Source: Planctomycetaceae bacterium | GTDB lineage: Bacteria; Planctomycetota; Planctomycetia; Pirellulales; Lacipirellulaceae | Length of the DNA stretch: 64,000 nt | Direction: 5' to 3' | Assembly: GCA_002702655.1 (NCBI GenBank) | Contig: PABB01000067.1 | Coordinates: 62,001-126,000, forward strand | Part shown: positions 51,849 through 60,161 of the stretch, piece after piece | Layout of the letters: every line of letters starts with the position of its first letter | Numbering within the stretch: position 1 is the stretch's first letter | Notes under the pieces: model-generated | What the model saw: only the letters and a program-made list of their open reading frames with translations | What the model was told of the DNA's origin: nothing | Database searches by the model: none | Position numbers and translations under genes: made by a program

Positions 51849-52616
51849 CTAGATGCCGCTGCCGTCGCTCTCGCTGATCGTGTGCAGGCCGCACTCCACT
51901 TTGCCGGTGCCCGACCAACGGCCGGCCCGCTCGTCGCCGTCGTCCTCGCCGGCCGCCACGGCCCGCGTGCAGGGCCAGCAGCCGATGCTGGGGTAACCCC
52001 GATCGTGCAGCGGGTTGTACGGCACGTCCTCCTCGACGATCCGCTTCCAAACGTCTTTCTTGGTCCAATTGGCCAGAGGACTGATCTTCACCAGCTGGAA
52101 CTTCTTGTCCCAACCCACGATCGCCGCGGCGGCGCGGTGCTCGCTCTGGTCGCGGCGAATCCCGCTCATCCACGCGTGTTTGCCCCGCGACGCTTGCTGC
52201 AGCACCTTGATCTTGCGGTCAAAGCAGCACTGGTCGGGGTTGGTCTTGTACAGCGGGCCGCCGTGTTTGGCTTCGTACTCCGGGACCGTCAGCTCGGGCT
52301 GCAGCAGGTCGACCTCGATCCCGTATTTACGGGCGATCCGATCGCGCGTGTCGAGCGTCTCCAGGAACTGATAGCCGGTGTCCAGATTGAACACATAAGT
52401 CTCCGGCGCCACTTTGGCGAGCATCGACAGGATCACGCACCCCTCGGGACCAAACGCGGTGGCCATGGTCAGATACGGCGCGAACCGCTCGTGCCCCCAG
52501 GCGATGATTTCTTCGGGCGTGGCCGATTCCAACCGGGCGCTCGCCTCGGCCAGTTCGGCCAGCAGCTCGGGCGTCGCTTCCAGTTGGGCCGGCGCGGCGG
52601 GAGCCAATTGCGTCAT
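51849..52616 (-). CDS. cysH: Adenylylsulfate/phosphoadenylylsulfate reductase
   Basis: Reduces APS (or PAPS) to sulfite in assimilatory sulfate reduction. It has 255 residues from the ATG at 52616. Earlier ATGs at 52715 and 52745 lie at or above the predicted transcription start and are rejected. The 4Fe-4S cysteines are present as CC (DQCCFDRK) and CxxC (GCWPCTRA), which marks the APS-type enzyme. The C-terminal ECGLH is the catalytic motif. The protein is otherwise of standard length. Confidence 0.92.
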   Translation of the reverse strand: MTQLAPAAPAQLEATPELLAELAEASARLESATPEEIIAWGHERFAPYLTMATAFGPEGCVILSMLAKVAPETYVFNLDTGYQFLETLDTRDRIARKYGIEVDLLQPELTVPEYEAKHGGPLYKTNPDQCCFDRKIKVLQQASRGKHAWMSGIRRDQSEHRAAAAIVGWDKKFQLVKISPLANWTKKDVWKRIVEEDVPYNPLHDRGYPSIGCWPCTRAVAAGEDDGDERAGRWSGTGKVECGLHTISESDGSGI

Positions 52617-52716
52617 GGGGAGAATCCTCAGGCGGGGGCCCTCGGCGACCTGCGAGCGGCCGTCAGGCTGGTCAGTATAGGCGGGAATTTGCCGCGCTGC
52701 GTTCGTGTCGGCCATA

Positions 52717-52745
52717 ATATTAACTATGCTTGTCATGTTAGTCAA
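52717..52745 (-). promoter_or_regulatory. Sigma-70-type promoter of cysH
   Basis: On the minus strand TTGACT (52745-52740) and TAATAT (52722-52717) are exactly 17 nt apart. The spacer (AACATGACAAGCATAGT) carries partial symmetry (ATG-ACAAG-CAT), a candidate site for the linked Rrf2 regulator. The predicted start near 52710 supports the cysH start codon at 52616. Confidence 0.8.
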
Positions 52746-53053
52746 GAATAGATCGCCGCTGCAGTAGTCATCGGCTGTCGGGGGACCGATTATTCACGCT
52801 GGAGCGAGATTTGCGCGGAAGCGCCCGCTAGCACGACACCCCGCCGACCCCGCGCCGGCGGCGTGCCAATTTGCGGTAGAACCCCGTCAAAACGGCCCGC
52901 GCCGGTTGACCCGCAGCAGGCCGCATCTGACGATGCGGGACGTTTGTGGGCGTTTGGCGAATCGGCCCGCGATGCCGTCACCAAGCGGGTCGCGTCACCG
53001 CGACCGCCGACCCGCATCCTCTGTTCTCCGACCTCTCACCTCGTCTCTCCGCC
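52746..53053. other. Gap between divergent cysH and rhamnulokinase genes
   Basis: 308 bp. The minus-strand cysH promoter sits at its left edge. Nothing else stands out; no second promoter, hairpin or repeat was seen for the plus-strand kinase. Confidence 0.5.
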
Positions 53054-54523
53054 ATGCCCTGCTATCTCGCTGTGGATTTGGGCGCGTCCAGCGGGCGCGT
53101 CGTCGCCGGCCGCTTCGACGGCCAACGTCTGACCCTGGAAGAAGTCCATCGGTTCGCCAACGGTCCCGTGCAGGTCGGGCCGCGGCTGCACTGGCGGACT
53201 TTCCAGTTGTGGCAGGACATCCTCGACGGGCTGCGGATCGCCGGCCGCGAGTTCGGCAATGAAGTCGTCAGCGTGGGCGTCGACACCTGGGGCGTCGACT
53301 TTGCCTTGCTCGACGGCAACGACGAGCTGCTGGGAGCGCCGGTCGCCTACCGCGACGCCCGCACGCAAGGGGCATTCGACCGGGCGTTCGCCCGCGTGCC
53401 GCGGGAGACGATCTTCGCCGAGACCGGCTTGCAGTTCATGGAGCTCAACACGCTGTACCAACTGCTGGCGCTGCAAGCGGCCGACTCGCCGGCGCTGGCC
53501 GCCGCGCGGCGGATGCTGTTGATGCCCGACCTGTTCCACTGGCTGCTGTCGGGCGAAAAATCCAACGAACAGACCGACGCCTCCACGACGCAGTTGTACA
53601 ACCCGGCGGCGGGCGACTGGTCGCACAAGCTGATCGAGCAGTTCGGACTTCCCCGCGAAATCTTCGGCGCGATCTCGCCGCCGGGGACGACGCTGGGGCC
53701 GCTGCTTGCACAGGTGGCCGAGGAGACCGGCCTCGCGCACGCCAAGGTCGTGCTCCCCGGCTCGCACGACACGGCCAGCGCCGTGATGGCCGCCCCGGCG
53801 GCCGCCGGCGAGTGGTGCTACATCAGCTCGGGCACCTGGTCGTTGATGGGCGTCGAATCGCCCACCCCGGTCATCACCGACCAATGCGCCCAGTGGAACT
53901 TTACCAACGAAGCCGGCGTGGCCGGCACGACGCGGCTGCTGAAGAATATCGCCGGGCTGTGGCTGCTGCAGGAGTGCCAACGGGTGTGGGGCGCCAAGGG
54001 CGAGGACTACAGTTGGGACGAGCTGACCCGGTTGGCCGCCGAAGCGCCCGCGCTGCGGGGAGCAATCGACACCAACGACCCGCGGCTGGTGGCCCCCAAG
54101 AACATGCCAAACACGCTGGCTGAGCTCGCCCGCGAGGCCGGCCAACCCGTCCCCGAAACGCCGGGGCAGACGATCCGGCTCGCACTGGAGAGCCTCGCCC
54201 TGCGGTACCGGCAGGTGCACCGGATGCTCGAGTCGCTCACCGGCAAATCGCTGGAAACGATCCACATCGTCGGCGGCGGCACGCAGAATCGCCTGCTGTG
54301 CCAGATGACCGCCGACGCCTGCGGCCGACCCGTCGCCGCGGGGCCGATCGAAGCGACTGCCATCGGCAACGTGATGATGCAGGCGATCGCCGCGGGCGAC
54401 GTGGCCGACGTGGCCCAAGCCCGCGAGGTGATTCGCAACAGCTTTGACCTGGTGCACTACGAGCCGCAGCACACCGACCGCTGGGACGAAGCCGCGGAGA
54501 AGTTCGCCCCGCCCGCGGCGTAG
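53054..54523 (+). CDS. rhaB: Rhamnulokinase
   Basis: Phosphorylates L-rhamnulose to L-rhamnulose 1-phosphate in rhamnose catabolism; FGGY-family kinase. It has 489 residues from the ATG at 53054. A longer frame to 52946 begins in non-conserved sequence. The N-terminal AVDLGASSGRVV is the phosphate-binding loop of rhamnulokinases, and the C-terminal IVGGGTQNRLLCQMTADACGRPV is the FGGY signature. The catalytic Asp is in the VGVDTWGVDF block or nearby. Other rhamnose genes are not adjacent. Confidence 0.9.
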   Translation: MPCYLAVDLGASSGRVVAGRFDGQRLTLEEVHRFANGPVQVGPRLHWRTFQLWQDILDGLRIAGREFGNEVVSVGVDTWGVDFALLDGNDELLGAPVAYRDARTQGAFDRAFARVPRETIFAETGLQFMELNTLYQLLALQAADSPALAAARRMLLMPDLFHWLLSGEKSNEQTDASTTQLYNPAAGDWSHKLIEQFGLPREIFGAISPPGTTLGPLLAQVAEETGLAHAKVVLPGSHDTASAVMAAPAAAGEWCYISSGTWSLMGVESPTPVITDQCAQWNFTNEAGVAGTTRLLKNIAGLWLLQECQRVWGAKGEDYSWDELTRLAAEAPALRGAIDTNDPRLVAPKNMPNTLAELAREAGQPVPETPGQTIRLALESLALRYRQVHRMLESLTGKSLETIHIVGGGTQNRLLCQMTADACGRPVAAGPIEATAIGNVMMQAIAAGDVADVAQAREVIRNSFDLVHYEPQHTDRWDEAAEKFAPPAA

Positions 54524-54534
54524 CCCCGACGTCC

Positions 54535-54606
54535 CGGGAGGGCGAGGCCACTGCCGAGCCAATGCGGGTTGCCTCCGCCGGCTCGGCACGAGCCTCGCCC
54601 TCCCCC
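54535..54606. repeat. Palindromic element GGGAGGGCGAGGC...GCCTCGCCCTCCC
   Basis: The left arm CGGGAGGGCGAGGC plus TGCCGAGCC and the right arm GGCTCGGCACGAGCCTCGCC plus CTCCC are inverted with a loop of about 20 nt. It lies between rhaB and the NfnA-like gene. It may act as a terminator or REP element. Confidence 0.8.
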
Positions 54607-54731
54607 GTGCGCGTTCATGACGCGGCAGTGTCGCTGGCTTCCGCACGGCCATCGCGGTATGGTGAGGGAAGCCGCGCGGCGCGCCGCGGCGGCTGGGCGT
54701 CGGCTTCTCCTCTTCTCGTGCCGGTGACGTC

Positions 54732-55643
54732 ATGTTTGCCATCAAAGAGGCGCGGTTTCTCGCGCAGGACATCAAACTCTTCCGCATCGAAGCGCCCCGG
54801 ATCGCGCGGCGACGCCAGGCCGGGCAGTTCGTGATCGTGCGGGTGCACGAGCACGGCGAGCGCATCCCGCTGACCATTGCCGACTCGGACGCCGAGGAAG
54901 GCACGGTCACGATCGTCGTGCAAGGCGTCGGCAAGACGACCCGCTTGCTCAACATGCTCGAGGCGGGCGACGCGGTGTGCGACATTGTCGGCCCGTTGGG
55001 CGAAGCGTCGGAGGTCGAGGGGATCGGCACGGTGGTGGTGATCGGCGGCGGGGTCGGCACGGCCATTGCCTACCCCACCGCCGTGGCGATGAAGCAGGCG
55101 GGCAACCACGTGATCAGCATCGTGGGCGCCCGCACCAGCGATCTCATCATTCTGGAGGACGAAGTCCGCGCCGCCAGCAGCGAGCTGTTCGTCATGACCG
55201 ACGACGGCAGCTATGGCGAGCACGGCTTTGTGACCCAGAAACTGCAGCAGTTGATTGACCAGGGCGTGCCGATCGACCGCGTGCTGGCGATCGGTCCGGT
55301 GCCCATGATGCGGGCCGTCGCCGAAACGACCCGCCCAGCGGGGATCAAAACGATCGTCAGCCTCAACCCGATCATGGTCGACGGCACCGGCATGTGCGGC
55401 GGCTGTCGAGTGACGGTGGGCGGAGAGAGCAAGTTCGCCTGCGTCGACGGGCCCGAGTTCGACGCCCACGAGGTCGACTTCAAGACGCTTATGCAGCGCA
55501 ACGCGCTGTATCGCCAGCAGGAGCAAGCGGAGCTGGCGCAGATCGCGGACGATCCGGACCGCTGCGAGCGCGAGCTCGCCCCCTGCCGGCTGCAGCAGCA
55601 ACACCCGGAGGTGGGCCAGCGCGTCGGGCAAACGACCGATTGA
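54732..55643 (+). CDS. NfnA-like FAD/NAD-binding subunit
   Basis: 303 residues. It resembles the sulfide/dihydroorotate dehydrogenase-like subunit of NADH-dependent ferredoxin:NADP oxidoreductase (NfnA). The FAD part is RIPLTIADSDAEEGTVTIVVQGVGKTT near residue 44. The NAD part is VVVIGGGVGTAIAYPTAVAM near 98. The [2Fe-2S] cysteines include MCGGC near 222 and a later FAC. About 20 extra residues with a Glu/Gln-rich tail follow. It is paired with the next gene as an electron-bifurcating complex. Confidence 0.82.
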   Translation: MFAIKEARFLAQDIKLFRIEAPRIARRRQAGQFVIVRVHEHGERIPLTIADSDAEEGTVTIVVQGVGKTTRLLNMLEAGDAVCDIVGPLGEASEVEGIGTVVVIGGGVGTAIAYPTAVAMKQAGNHVISIVGARTSDLIILEDEVRAASSELFVMTDDGSYGEHGFVTQKLQQLIDQGVPIDRVLAIGPVPMMRAVAETTRPAGIKTIVSLNPIMVDGTGMCGGCRVTVGGESKFACVDGPEFDAHEVDFKTLMQRNALYRQQEQAELAQIADDPDRCERELAPCRLQQQHPEVGQRVGQTTD

Positions 55644-55649
55644 CCCGCC

Positions 55650-55730
55650 GTGTGCCACGGCTCTGTGAGCCGTGCGCGTGGGGGCAATGACCAACTTAGT
55701 TCACACGGCTCGCAGAGCCGTGGCACGCCG
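55650..55730. repeat. REP-like palindrome, GTGCCACGGCTCTG family, copy 3
   Basis: The left arm GTGCCACGGCTCTGTGAGCC (from 55652) and the right arm GGCTCGCAGAGCCGTGGCAC are inverted around about 25 nt. It lies inside the gap between the two NfnAB-like genes and fills most of it. Confidence 0.85.
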
Positions 55731-55772
55731 AGACAGGCCGCAACACACGAGCCACTCAAGCTGAGATTCCCC

Positions 55773-57203
55773 ATGGCCGAAAAACTGCCGCCGAAAGAGC
55801 GGATGAAAATCCCCCGCCAGGGCATGCCGGAACAGGACGCTCACGAGCGTGCGCACAACTTCACGGAGGTGAACCTGGGCCTGGAGGTCGCCGCGGCCGA
55901 GCACGAAGCGCAGCGGTGCTTGACCTGCTCCGACCCCAAGTGCGTCGGCGGCTGCCCCGTGGGCGTGCAGATCCGCGAGTTCGTCGATCTCGTCGTCGCC
56001 GGCGACTATCTGCAAGCCGCGGCCAAAATCCGCGAGGACAACGTCCTGCCGGCGGTCACCGGGCGGGTCTGCCCGCAGGAGAATCAGTGCGAGGGCGCCT
56101 GCGTGCTGGGCAAGCGGTTCACGTCGCTGGCCATCGGCAACCTGGAGCGGTTTGTCGCCGATTACGAACGGCAGGCGGGGCAAGTCGGCTTGCCCGAGCG
56201 AGCGCCGCTGACCGGCAAGAAAGTGGCCATCGTCGGCAGCGGCCCCGCGGGGCTCAGCTGCGCCGGCGACCTGGTGCAGCGCGGCCATGACGTGACGGTG
56301 TTCGAGGCGCTGCACGAAATCGGCGGCGTGCTGGTGTACGGCATCCCGGAGTTCCGCCTGCCCAAAGACATCGTCCGCGAGGAAGTCGACAACATGCGCA
56401 AGATGGGCGTCGACTTTCAAACCAACGTCGTGGTCGGCAAGACGGTGACCATCGACGAACTGATGCAGGAGGAAGGCTACGACGCGGTGTTCATCGCCAC
56501 GGGGGCCGGGTTGCCGCGGTTCTTGAACATCCCCGGCGAGCACTATGGCGGCGTGTACTCGGCCAACGAGTTCCTCACCCGGGTGAACCTGATGAAGGCG
56601 TACGATCCCGACGAGTACGACTCGCCCATCTACGATTGCCGCGGCAAGAACGTGGCGGTGGTCGGCGGGGGGAACACGGCGATGGACGCCGTGCGTTCGG
56701 CGCTGCGGCTGGGGGCGGGAAACGCCTACATCATTTATCGCCGCAGCCGCGAGGAAATGCCGGCCCGCGCCGAGGAAGTGCACCACGCCGAGCAGGAAGG
56801 CGTGCAGTTCATGAACCTGCACAATCCGGTCGAGTTTCTCGGCAACGACGACGGTTACCTGACCGCCGTGCGGCTGATCAAGATGGAGCTGGGCGAGCCG
56901 GACGAGTCGGGCCGCCGGCGGCCGGTGGAGATCCCCGGCTCGGAGTTCGAGATGCCGTTGGACGCGGTGATCATCGCCGTAGGCACGGGCGCCAACCCGC
57001 TGGTGCAGTCGACCACGCCCGACATGGCGACCAACCAGCGAGGCTACATCGTGGCCGACGAAGAAACGATGCGCACCACCAAGCGCGGCGTCTTCGCGGG
57101 GGGCGACATCGTCAGCGGCGCCGCGACGGTGATTCTGGCCATGGGCGCGGGGCGCAAGGCGGCCGCGTCGGTCCACCAATTCCTGACCACCGGCGAGTGG
57201 TGA
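55773..57203 (+). CDS. NfnB / glutamate synthase small-subunit-like oxidoreductase
   Basis: 476 residues from the ATG at 55773. A longer frame to 55650 runs through the REP palindrome and is rejected. The two [4Fe-4S] clusters are seen as CLTCSDPKCVGGC near 48 and CPQENQCEGAC near 98. FAD GSGPAGLSCAGD is near 155 and NAD GGGNTAMDAVRSA near 296. The C-terminal FAGGDIVSGAATVILAMGAGR is the FAD finishing motif. The paired NfnA-like gene upstream favours NfnB over a glutamate synthase. Confidence 0.85.
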   Translation: MAEKLPPKERMKIPRQGMPEQDAHERAHNFTEVNLGLEVAAAEHEAQRCLTCSDPKCVGGCPVGVQIREFVDLVVAGDYLQAAAKIREDNVLPAVTGRVCPQENQCEGACVLGKRFTSLAIGNLERFVADYERQAGQVGLPERAPLTGKKVAIVGSGPAGLSCAGDLVQRGHDVTVFEALHEIGGVLVYGIPEFRLPKDIVREEVDNMRKMGVDFQTNVVVGKTVTIDELMQEEGYDAVFIATGAGLPRFLNIPGEHYGGVYSANEFLTRVNLMKAYDPDEYDSPIYDCRGKNVAVVGGGNTAMDAVRSALRLGAGNAYIIYRRSREEMPARAEEVHHAEQEGVQFMNLHNPVEFLGNDDGYLTAVRLIKMELGEPDESGRRRPVEIPGSEFEMPLDAVIIAVGTGANPLVQSTTPDMATNQRGYIVADEETMRTTKRGVFAGGDIVSGAATVILAMGAGRKAAASVHQFLTTGEW

Positions 57204-57214
57204 TCGCGGCGGCC

Positions 57215-57303
57215 GTAGGTCAGGCTTTCCAGCCTGACTCGCCCTTGCGACGGCGCTCGCAGCGCTGCGGTGACGCCGTGTCAGGCTGGAAAGCCTGACC
57301 TAC
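57215..57303. repeat. REP-like palindrome, GTAGGTCAGGCTTTCC family
   Basis: The left arm GTAGGTCAGGCTTTCCAGCC and the right arm GGCTGGAAAGCCTGACCTAC are near-perfect inverted repeats, with a loop of about 45 nt containing its own hairpin. It lies between the convergent NfnB-like and PilO/P-like genes. Confidence 0.85.
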
Positions 57304-57315
57304 TGAAAGCTTGGC

Positions 57316-58224
57316 CTACGCTTCGTCGCCCAACTTGCGACCCTCGCCAAAGTTCTGCCCCAGCTGCACCTCGAACCGGCCGTCGTCGGTCTCGTACACG
57401 ACCCGGCGGCCGTCGAGTTCCACCAACGTGGCCTCGAAGCTGCCGAACTTGACCGTGTCGCCGGTGGCGTACCGCTCGATCTTTCCCGACTTGCCCTGCC
57501 GTACGGACACGATCCAACCCGAGCGGCCCGTGAACATGGCCGACACGACCGCCTCGCCCGCGCCGTTGCCTTCGGGCTTGTCCTTCTTGCCGTCGTGCGG
57601 CTGAAACGGCTTGCGGTCGGTGATCGCCGTGATCAACGCCACGGCGGCTTCATCGTCCTCCGACGCGACGTCGGAGTCTTTCTTTTCGGCCAGCGTGTCG
57701 TCGCGGTTGCAGTCGGCCAGCGCCAGGGCGTCCACCCGCAGCGTGCCGGAAATTTCCTTGCGTTTCTCGTCGGGGGTGAGCGTCGCCTCGGAAATGCGAT
57801 GCAGGTGGGGCGCCGCGTTGAACCGCTTGAAAAAGTCGAGCCACTTGGGCAGCTCTCCCTTGGCGGTGACGGTGAACGTCAGCTCCGTGGCTTCTTCGCC
57901 CACGGTGGCCCGGGCGCGTTCACTGACCTGCGGCGAGCCGAGGCCCGCCGCGGCCAGCTCCGCGGTGAGCCAGTCTCGGTACAGCGACTCGGCCACGTCG
58001 GCGTCAGTAGGCAACGACCCGCGTCGCCAATTGGCCAGCCGCCGTCGATCGCGATACCCGCGGTTCACGTCGGCCTGGACCGAGGAGAGTTCGCCTTCGG
58101 CCTCGAGCTGCGCATCGACGCTTTCGTCGACGGCTGTGCGGTAGTTGGAGAGACCCTTGGTCCCGCCCCACAGCACGCCGGCGGCGGCGACCAGCCCGAT
58201 GAGCCGCTTTTCACGATTCGTCAC
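57316..58224 (-). CDS. PilO/PilP-like fusion protein
   Basis: 302 residues. There is a short cytoplasmic N-terminus and a TM at about 8-24 (LIGLVAAAGVLWGGTK). A coiled-coil-like and alpha/beta part follows at about 30-190 and is similar in layout to PilO or GspM. A C-terminal beta-rich part at about 230-290 (GWIVSVRQGKSGKIERYATGDTVKFGSFEATLVELDGRRVVYETDD) resembles PilP/GspC. In most bacteria these are separate proteins. It overlaps the upstream gene by 4 bp. The domain assignment is by pattern and context. Confidence 0.65.
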   Translation of the reverse strand: MTNREKRLIGLVAAAGVLWGGTKGLSNYRTAVDESVDAQLEAEGELSSVQADVNRGYRDRRRLANWRRGSLPTDADVAESLYRDWLTAELAAAGLGSPQVSERARATVGEEATELTFTVTAKGELPKWLDFFKRFNAAPHLHRISEATLTPDEKRKEISGTLRVDALALADCNRDDTLAEKKDSDVASEDDEAAVALITAITDRKPFQPHDGKKDKPEGNGAGEAVVSAMFTGRSGWIVSVRQGKSGKIERYATGDTVKFGSFEATLVELDGRRVVYETDDGRFEVQLGQNFGEGRKLGDEA

Positions 58225-59675
58225 GGGGCGCCTCCCGCGGTCTCGGGCCGCTGCAACGTGGCGGAGAAGCCGATCTTATAGCCCGGCGCCTGCGAGGCGT
58301 CGGGGCGAATCGTTCCGCGGTCGACGCGATAGCCTTTCTCCCGCAGCCGCGCTTCGACCGGCTGCAGGGCAGCCGCGTCCTTGGCGGCCCCGTCGAGCGT
58401 GAGCGTCCCCCCGACGATGTTCACCTTGGTGACCATCACGTCGGTCCCCTCGGGAAAGTCCTCGGAGTCAAACGTTTCGGGGCGCAGTCCGTCAGCCACG
58501 TCGGCCAGCATGGACAGCACGGGCGCCGACCGCAACTGCCACTGCTGCAGGGTCGCGGCCCGGCGCTGATCGCCGGCCAGTCCTTCCAGCTCTTCGCTCA
58601 GTTGCTCGGTTTCCGCCTCGGCGACGGCGGCCGCAGCGCGGGGGATCTGGATCTTGCGGTACCCTTGCCAACCGACCAGCGCGGCGACGGCCAGCGCCGC
58701 GGCCGCAGCGAGCACGTAAGTCCGCATGTTGGTGGGGGGCGCGGGCGGTTTGCGCGGATTGAGCAGGTCGAGCACCGGCCGCTCGCCAGCCGCCGCGTTG
58801 GCGCCCAAGCTGGCCGCCGCCGCCCAATCGCCGGCGTCCTGGTCGATGTTCTCCACGTAAAACGCCTCGCGGGCGTCCACCGCGATCACGCGGCTGGAAA
58901 GCACCGCCGCCAGCCGCTCGGCCAACTCCTGCGGCGGATGATCCGCGGCCAGGTAGACCTCGGCGCCAGCGGCATCGGGATGCAGTTGTCCCAACACGAG
59001 CCGCGTACGCCGCAGTTCGCCCGACAGCACGGCCGCCAACGCGTCGGGGTCGTCGCCCTCGGGCAACCGCACGGAGCGCAGCAGCCGCACGGCCCCCTCG
59101 GCGGCGGCCCAGATGGCGGCCCAGCCGGGCTCGGTCGCCACGCCCAGGTGCACGCCGGCGGTTTCGCCTTCGGCCCCGCTGGCGTGACCTTCAACCAGTA
59201 GCGGCCAGCCGACCGCCTCGGGAACGATTTGCCGCGGCTTGAGCTGCGCGGCCGCGAGCGTGTCGAGCACCCGCTGCCAGGCGGTGCGCGCCAGCCCCAC
59301 GCCCAGCACGCGGCGGGGGTGTTCGGCATCGCCCTCCAGCGGCAGGAAGTCGAACCCGGCGCCGTCGTCCTCCACCGGCAAATCGCGCTGGGCCTGCAGG
59401 TGCACCAAACTGGGCAGGTCCTCGTCAGGCGCCGGCGGCAGTTGGAAGTTCTGCCACAACAGCCCGTCGCGGGGCAGCGCGACGACCACCGGCAGCTTGC
59501 GGGCGTTCAGCTCGCCGACCGCTTCGGCCAGGATTTCGCCGCGACGCTGCGGCGCGTCGTCCGGCGACAGCCCGACGCGGCGCGCCGCCTCGACCGTCGG
59601 TCGTACCGCACCGCCGCGCACCACGACCACGGTCGCTTCGTGAGGCTTAAGGTGCACAGCGAGAATGCGCGACAT
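58221..59675 (-). CDS. PilM/PilN-like fusion protein
   Basis: 484 residues. The first 290 residues resemble PilM (actin-like ATPase fold), with PHEATVVVVRGG and LPREGLL-type strands and an ordered ASKHA-like layout. A TM at about 316-332 (TYVLAAAAALAVAALVGW) follows. A coiled-coil and a PilN-like C-terminal domain come next. In type IV pilus and T2SS alignment complexes these are PilM/PilN or GspL. The start of the next gene overlaps this stop by 4 bp. The fusion is inferred; I cannot check homology. Confidence 0.7.
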   Translation of the reverse strand: MSRILAVHLKPHEATVVVVRGGAVRPTVEAARRVGLSPDDAPQRRGEILAEAVGELNARKLPVVVALPRDGLLWQNFQLPPAPDEDLPSLVHLQAQRDLPVEDDGAGFDFLPLEGDAEHPRRVLGVGLARTAWQRVLDTLAAAQLKPRQIVPEAVGWPLLVEGHASGAEGETAGVHLGVATEPGWAAIWAAAEGAVRLLRSVRLPEGDDPDALAAVLSGELRRTRLVLGQLHPDAAGAEVYLAADHPPQELAERLAAVLSSRVIAVDAREAFYVENIDQDAGDWAAAASLGANAAAGERPVLDLLNPRKPPAPPTNMRTYVLAAAAALAVAALVGWQGYRKIQIPRAAAAVAEAETEQLSEELEGLAGDQRRAATLQQWQLRSAPVLSMLADVADGLRPETFDSEDFPEGTDVMVTKVNIVGGTLTLDGAAKDAAALQPVEARLREKGYRVDRGTIRPDASQAPGYKIGFSATLQRPETAGGAP

Positions 59676-59732
59676 GAGAAAGAGGCAGTCAGGCGGTGGG
59701 TTCAGTGAGCGAACAACAAGGGCGGCAGGACG

Positions 59733-60101
59733 TCAGTCCCGCGCGGCGGCGAAGTATGCGTAAGTGAGCCACGCCGCTGAGACCACTTCTACCACGGCAA
59801 ACCCGTAGGTCATCCCCCGCACGCTCATAGTCAACAGCGTGGGGGTGCGAAACAGCACCAAACCCCACGAGAACACGGCCGCGAAGGCCAATCCGCCCAG
59901 CCGCAAGCTGGGCGCATAGCCGCACAGCAGCATCGCGGCGCCCAGCCCCGCTTGCAGACCGCCGTACACGGTGATCCACTCGCTGCGACCGCTGGCGTTG
60001 GCGAGCGAAAACCCCACGGCGGACGAAGTCTGATCCGGCGACGCAGCGCACCATAGCCCCAACGCGATGTAGCAAATTCCCAGGGTGATCAGCGGAATCA
60101 T
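59733..60101 (-). CDS. Small integral membrane protein
   Basis: 122 residues from the ATG at 60101. It has four hydrophobic helices (about 4-20, 40-60, 70-88 and 95-118). It resembles DUF4345-type small membrane proteins in length and helix count, with GGLQAGLGAAMLLCGY-like glycine packing. The function is unknown. It is followed 57 bp later by the PilM/N-like gene, in the same direction, so may share its transcript. Confidence 0.65.
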   Translation of the reverse strand: MIPLITLGICYIALGLWCAASPDQTSSAVGFSLANASGRSEWITVYGGLQAGLGAAMLLCGYAPSLRLGGLAFAAVFSWGLVLFRTPTLLTMSVRGMTYGFAVVEVVSAAWLTYAYFAAARD

Positions 60102-60161
60102 GGCCACTCCTCTCGTGCGACTGCTTGCCTGGCCGCCGCGACGCAAGAGGCCGGGGGGGCG

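Noticed and set aside
53036-55066. A 676-codon open frame on the minus strand across rhaB and the NfnA-like gene
   Set aside because: Spans two clear plus-strand genes and their spacer; composition is that of a complement frame.
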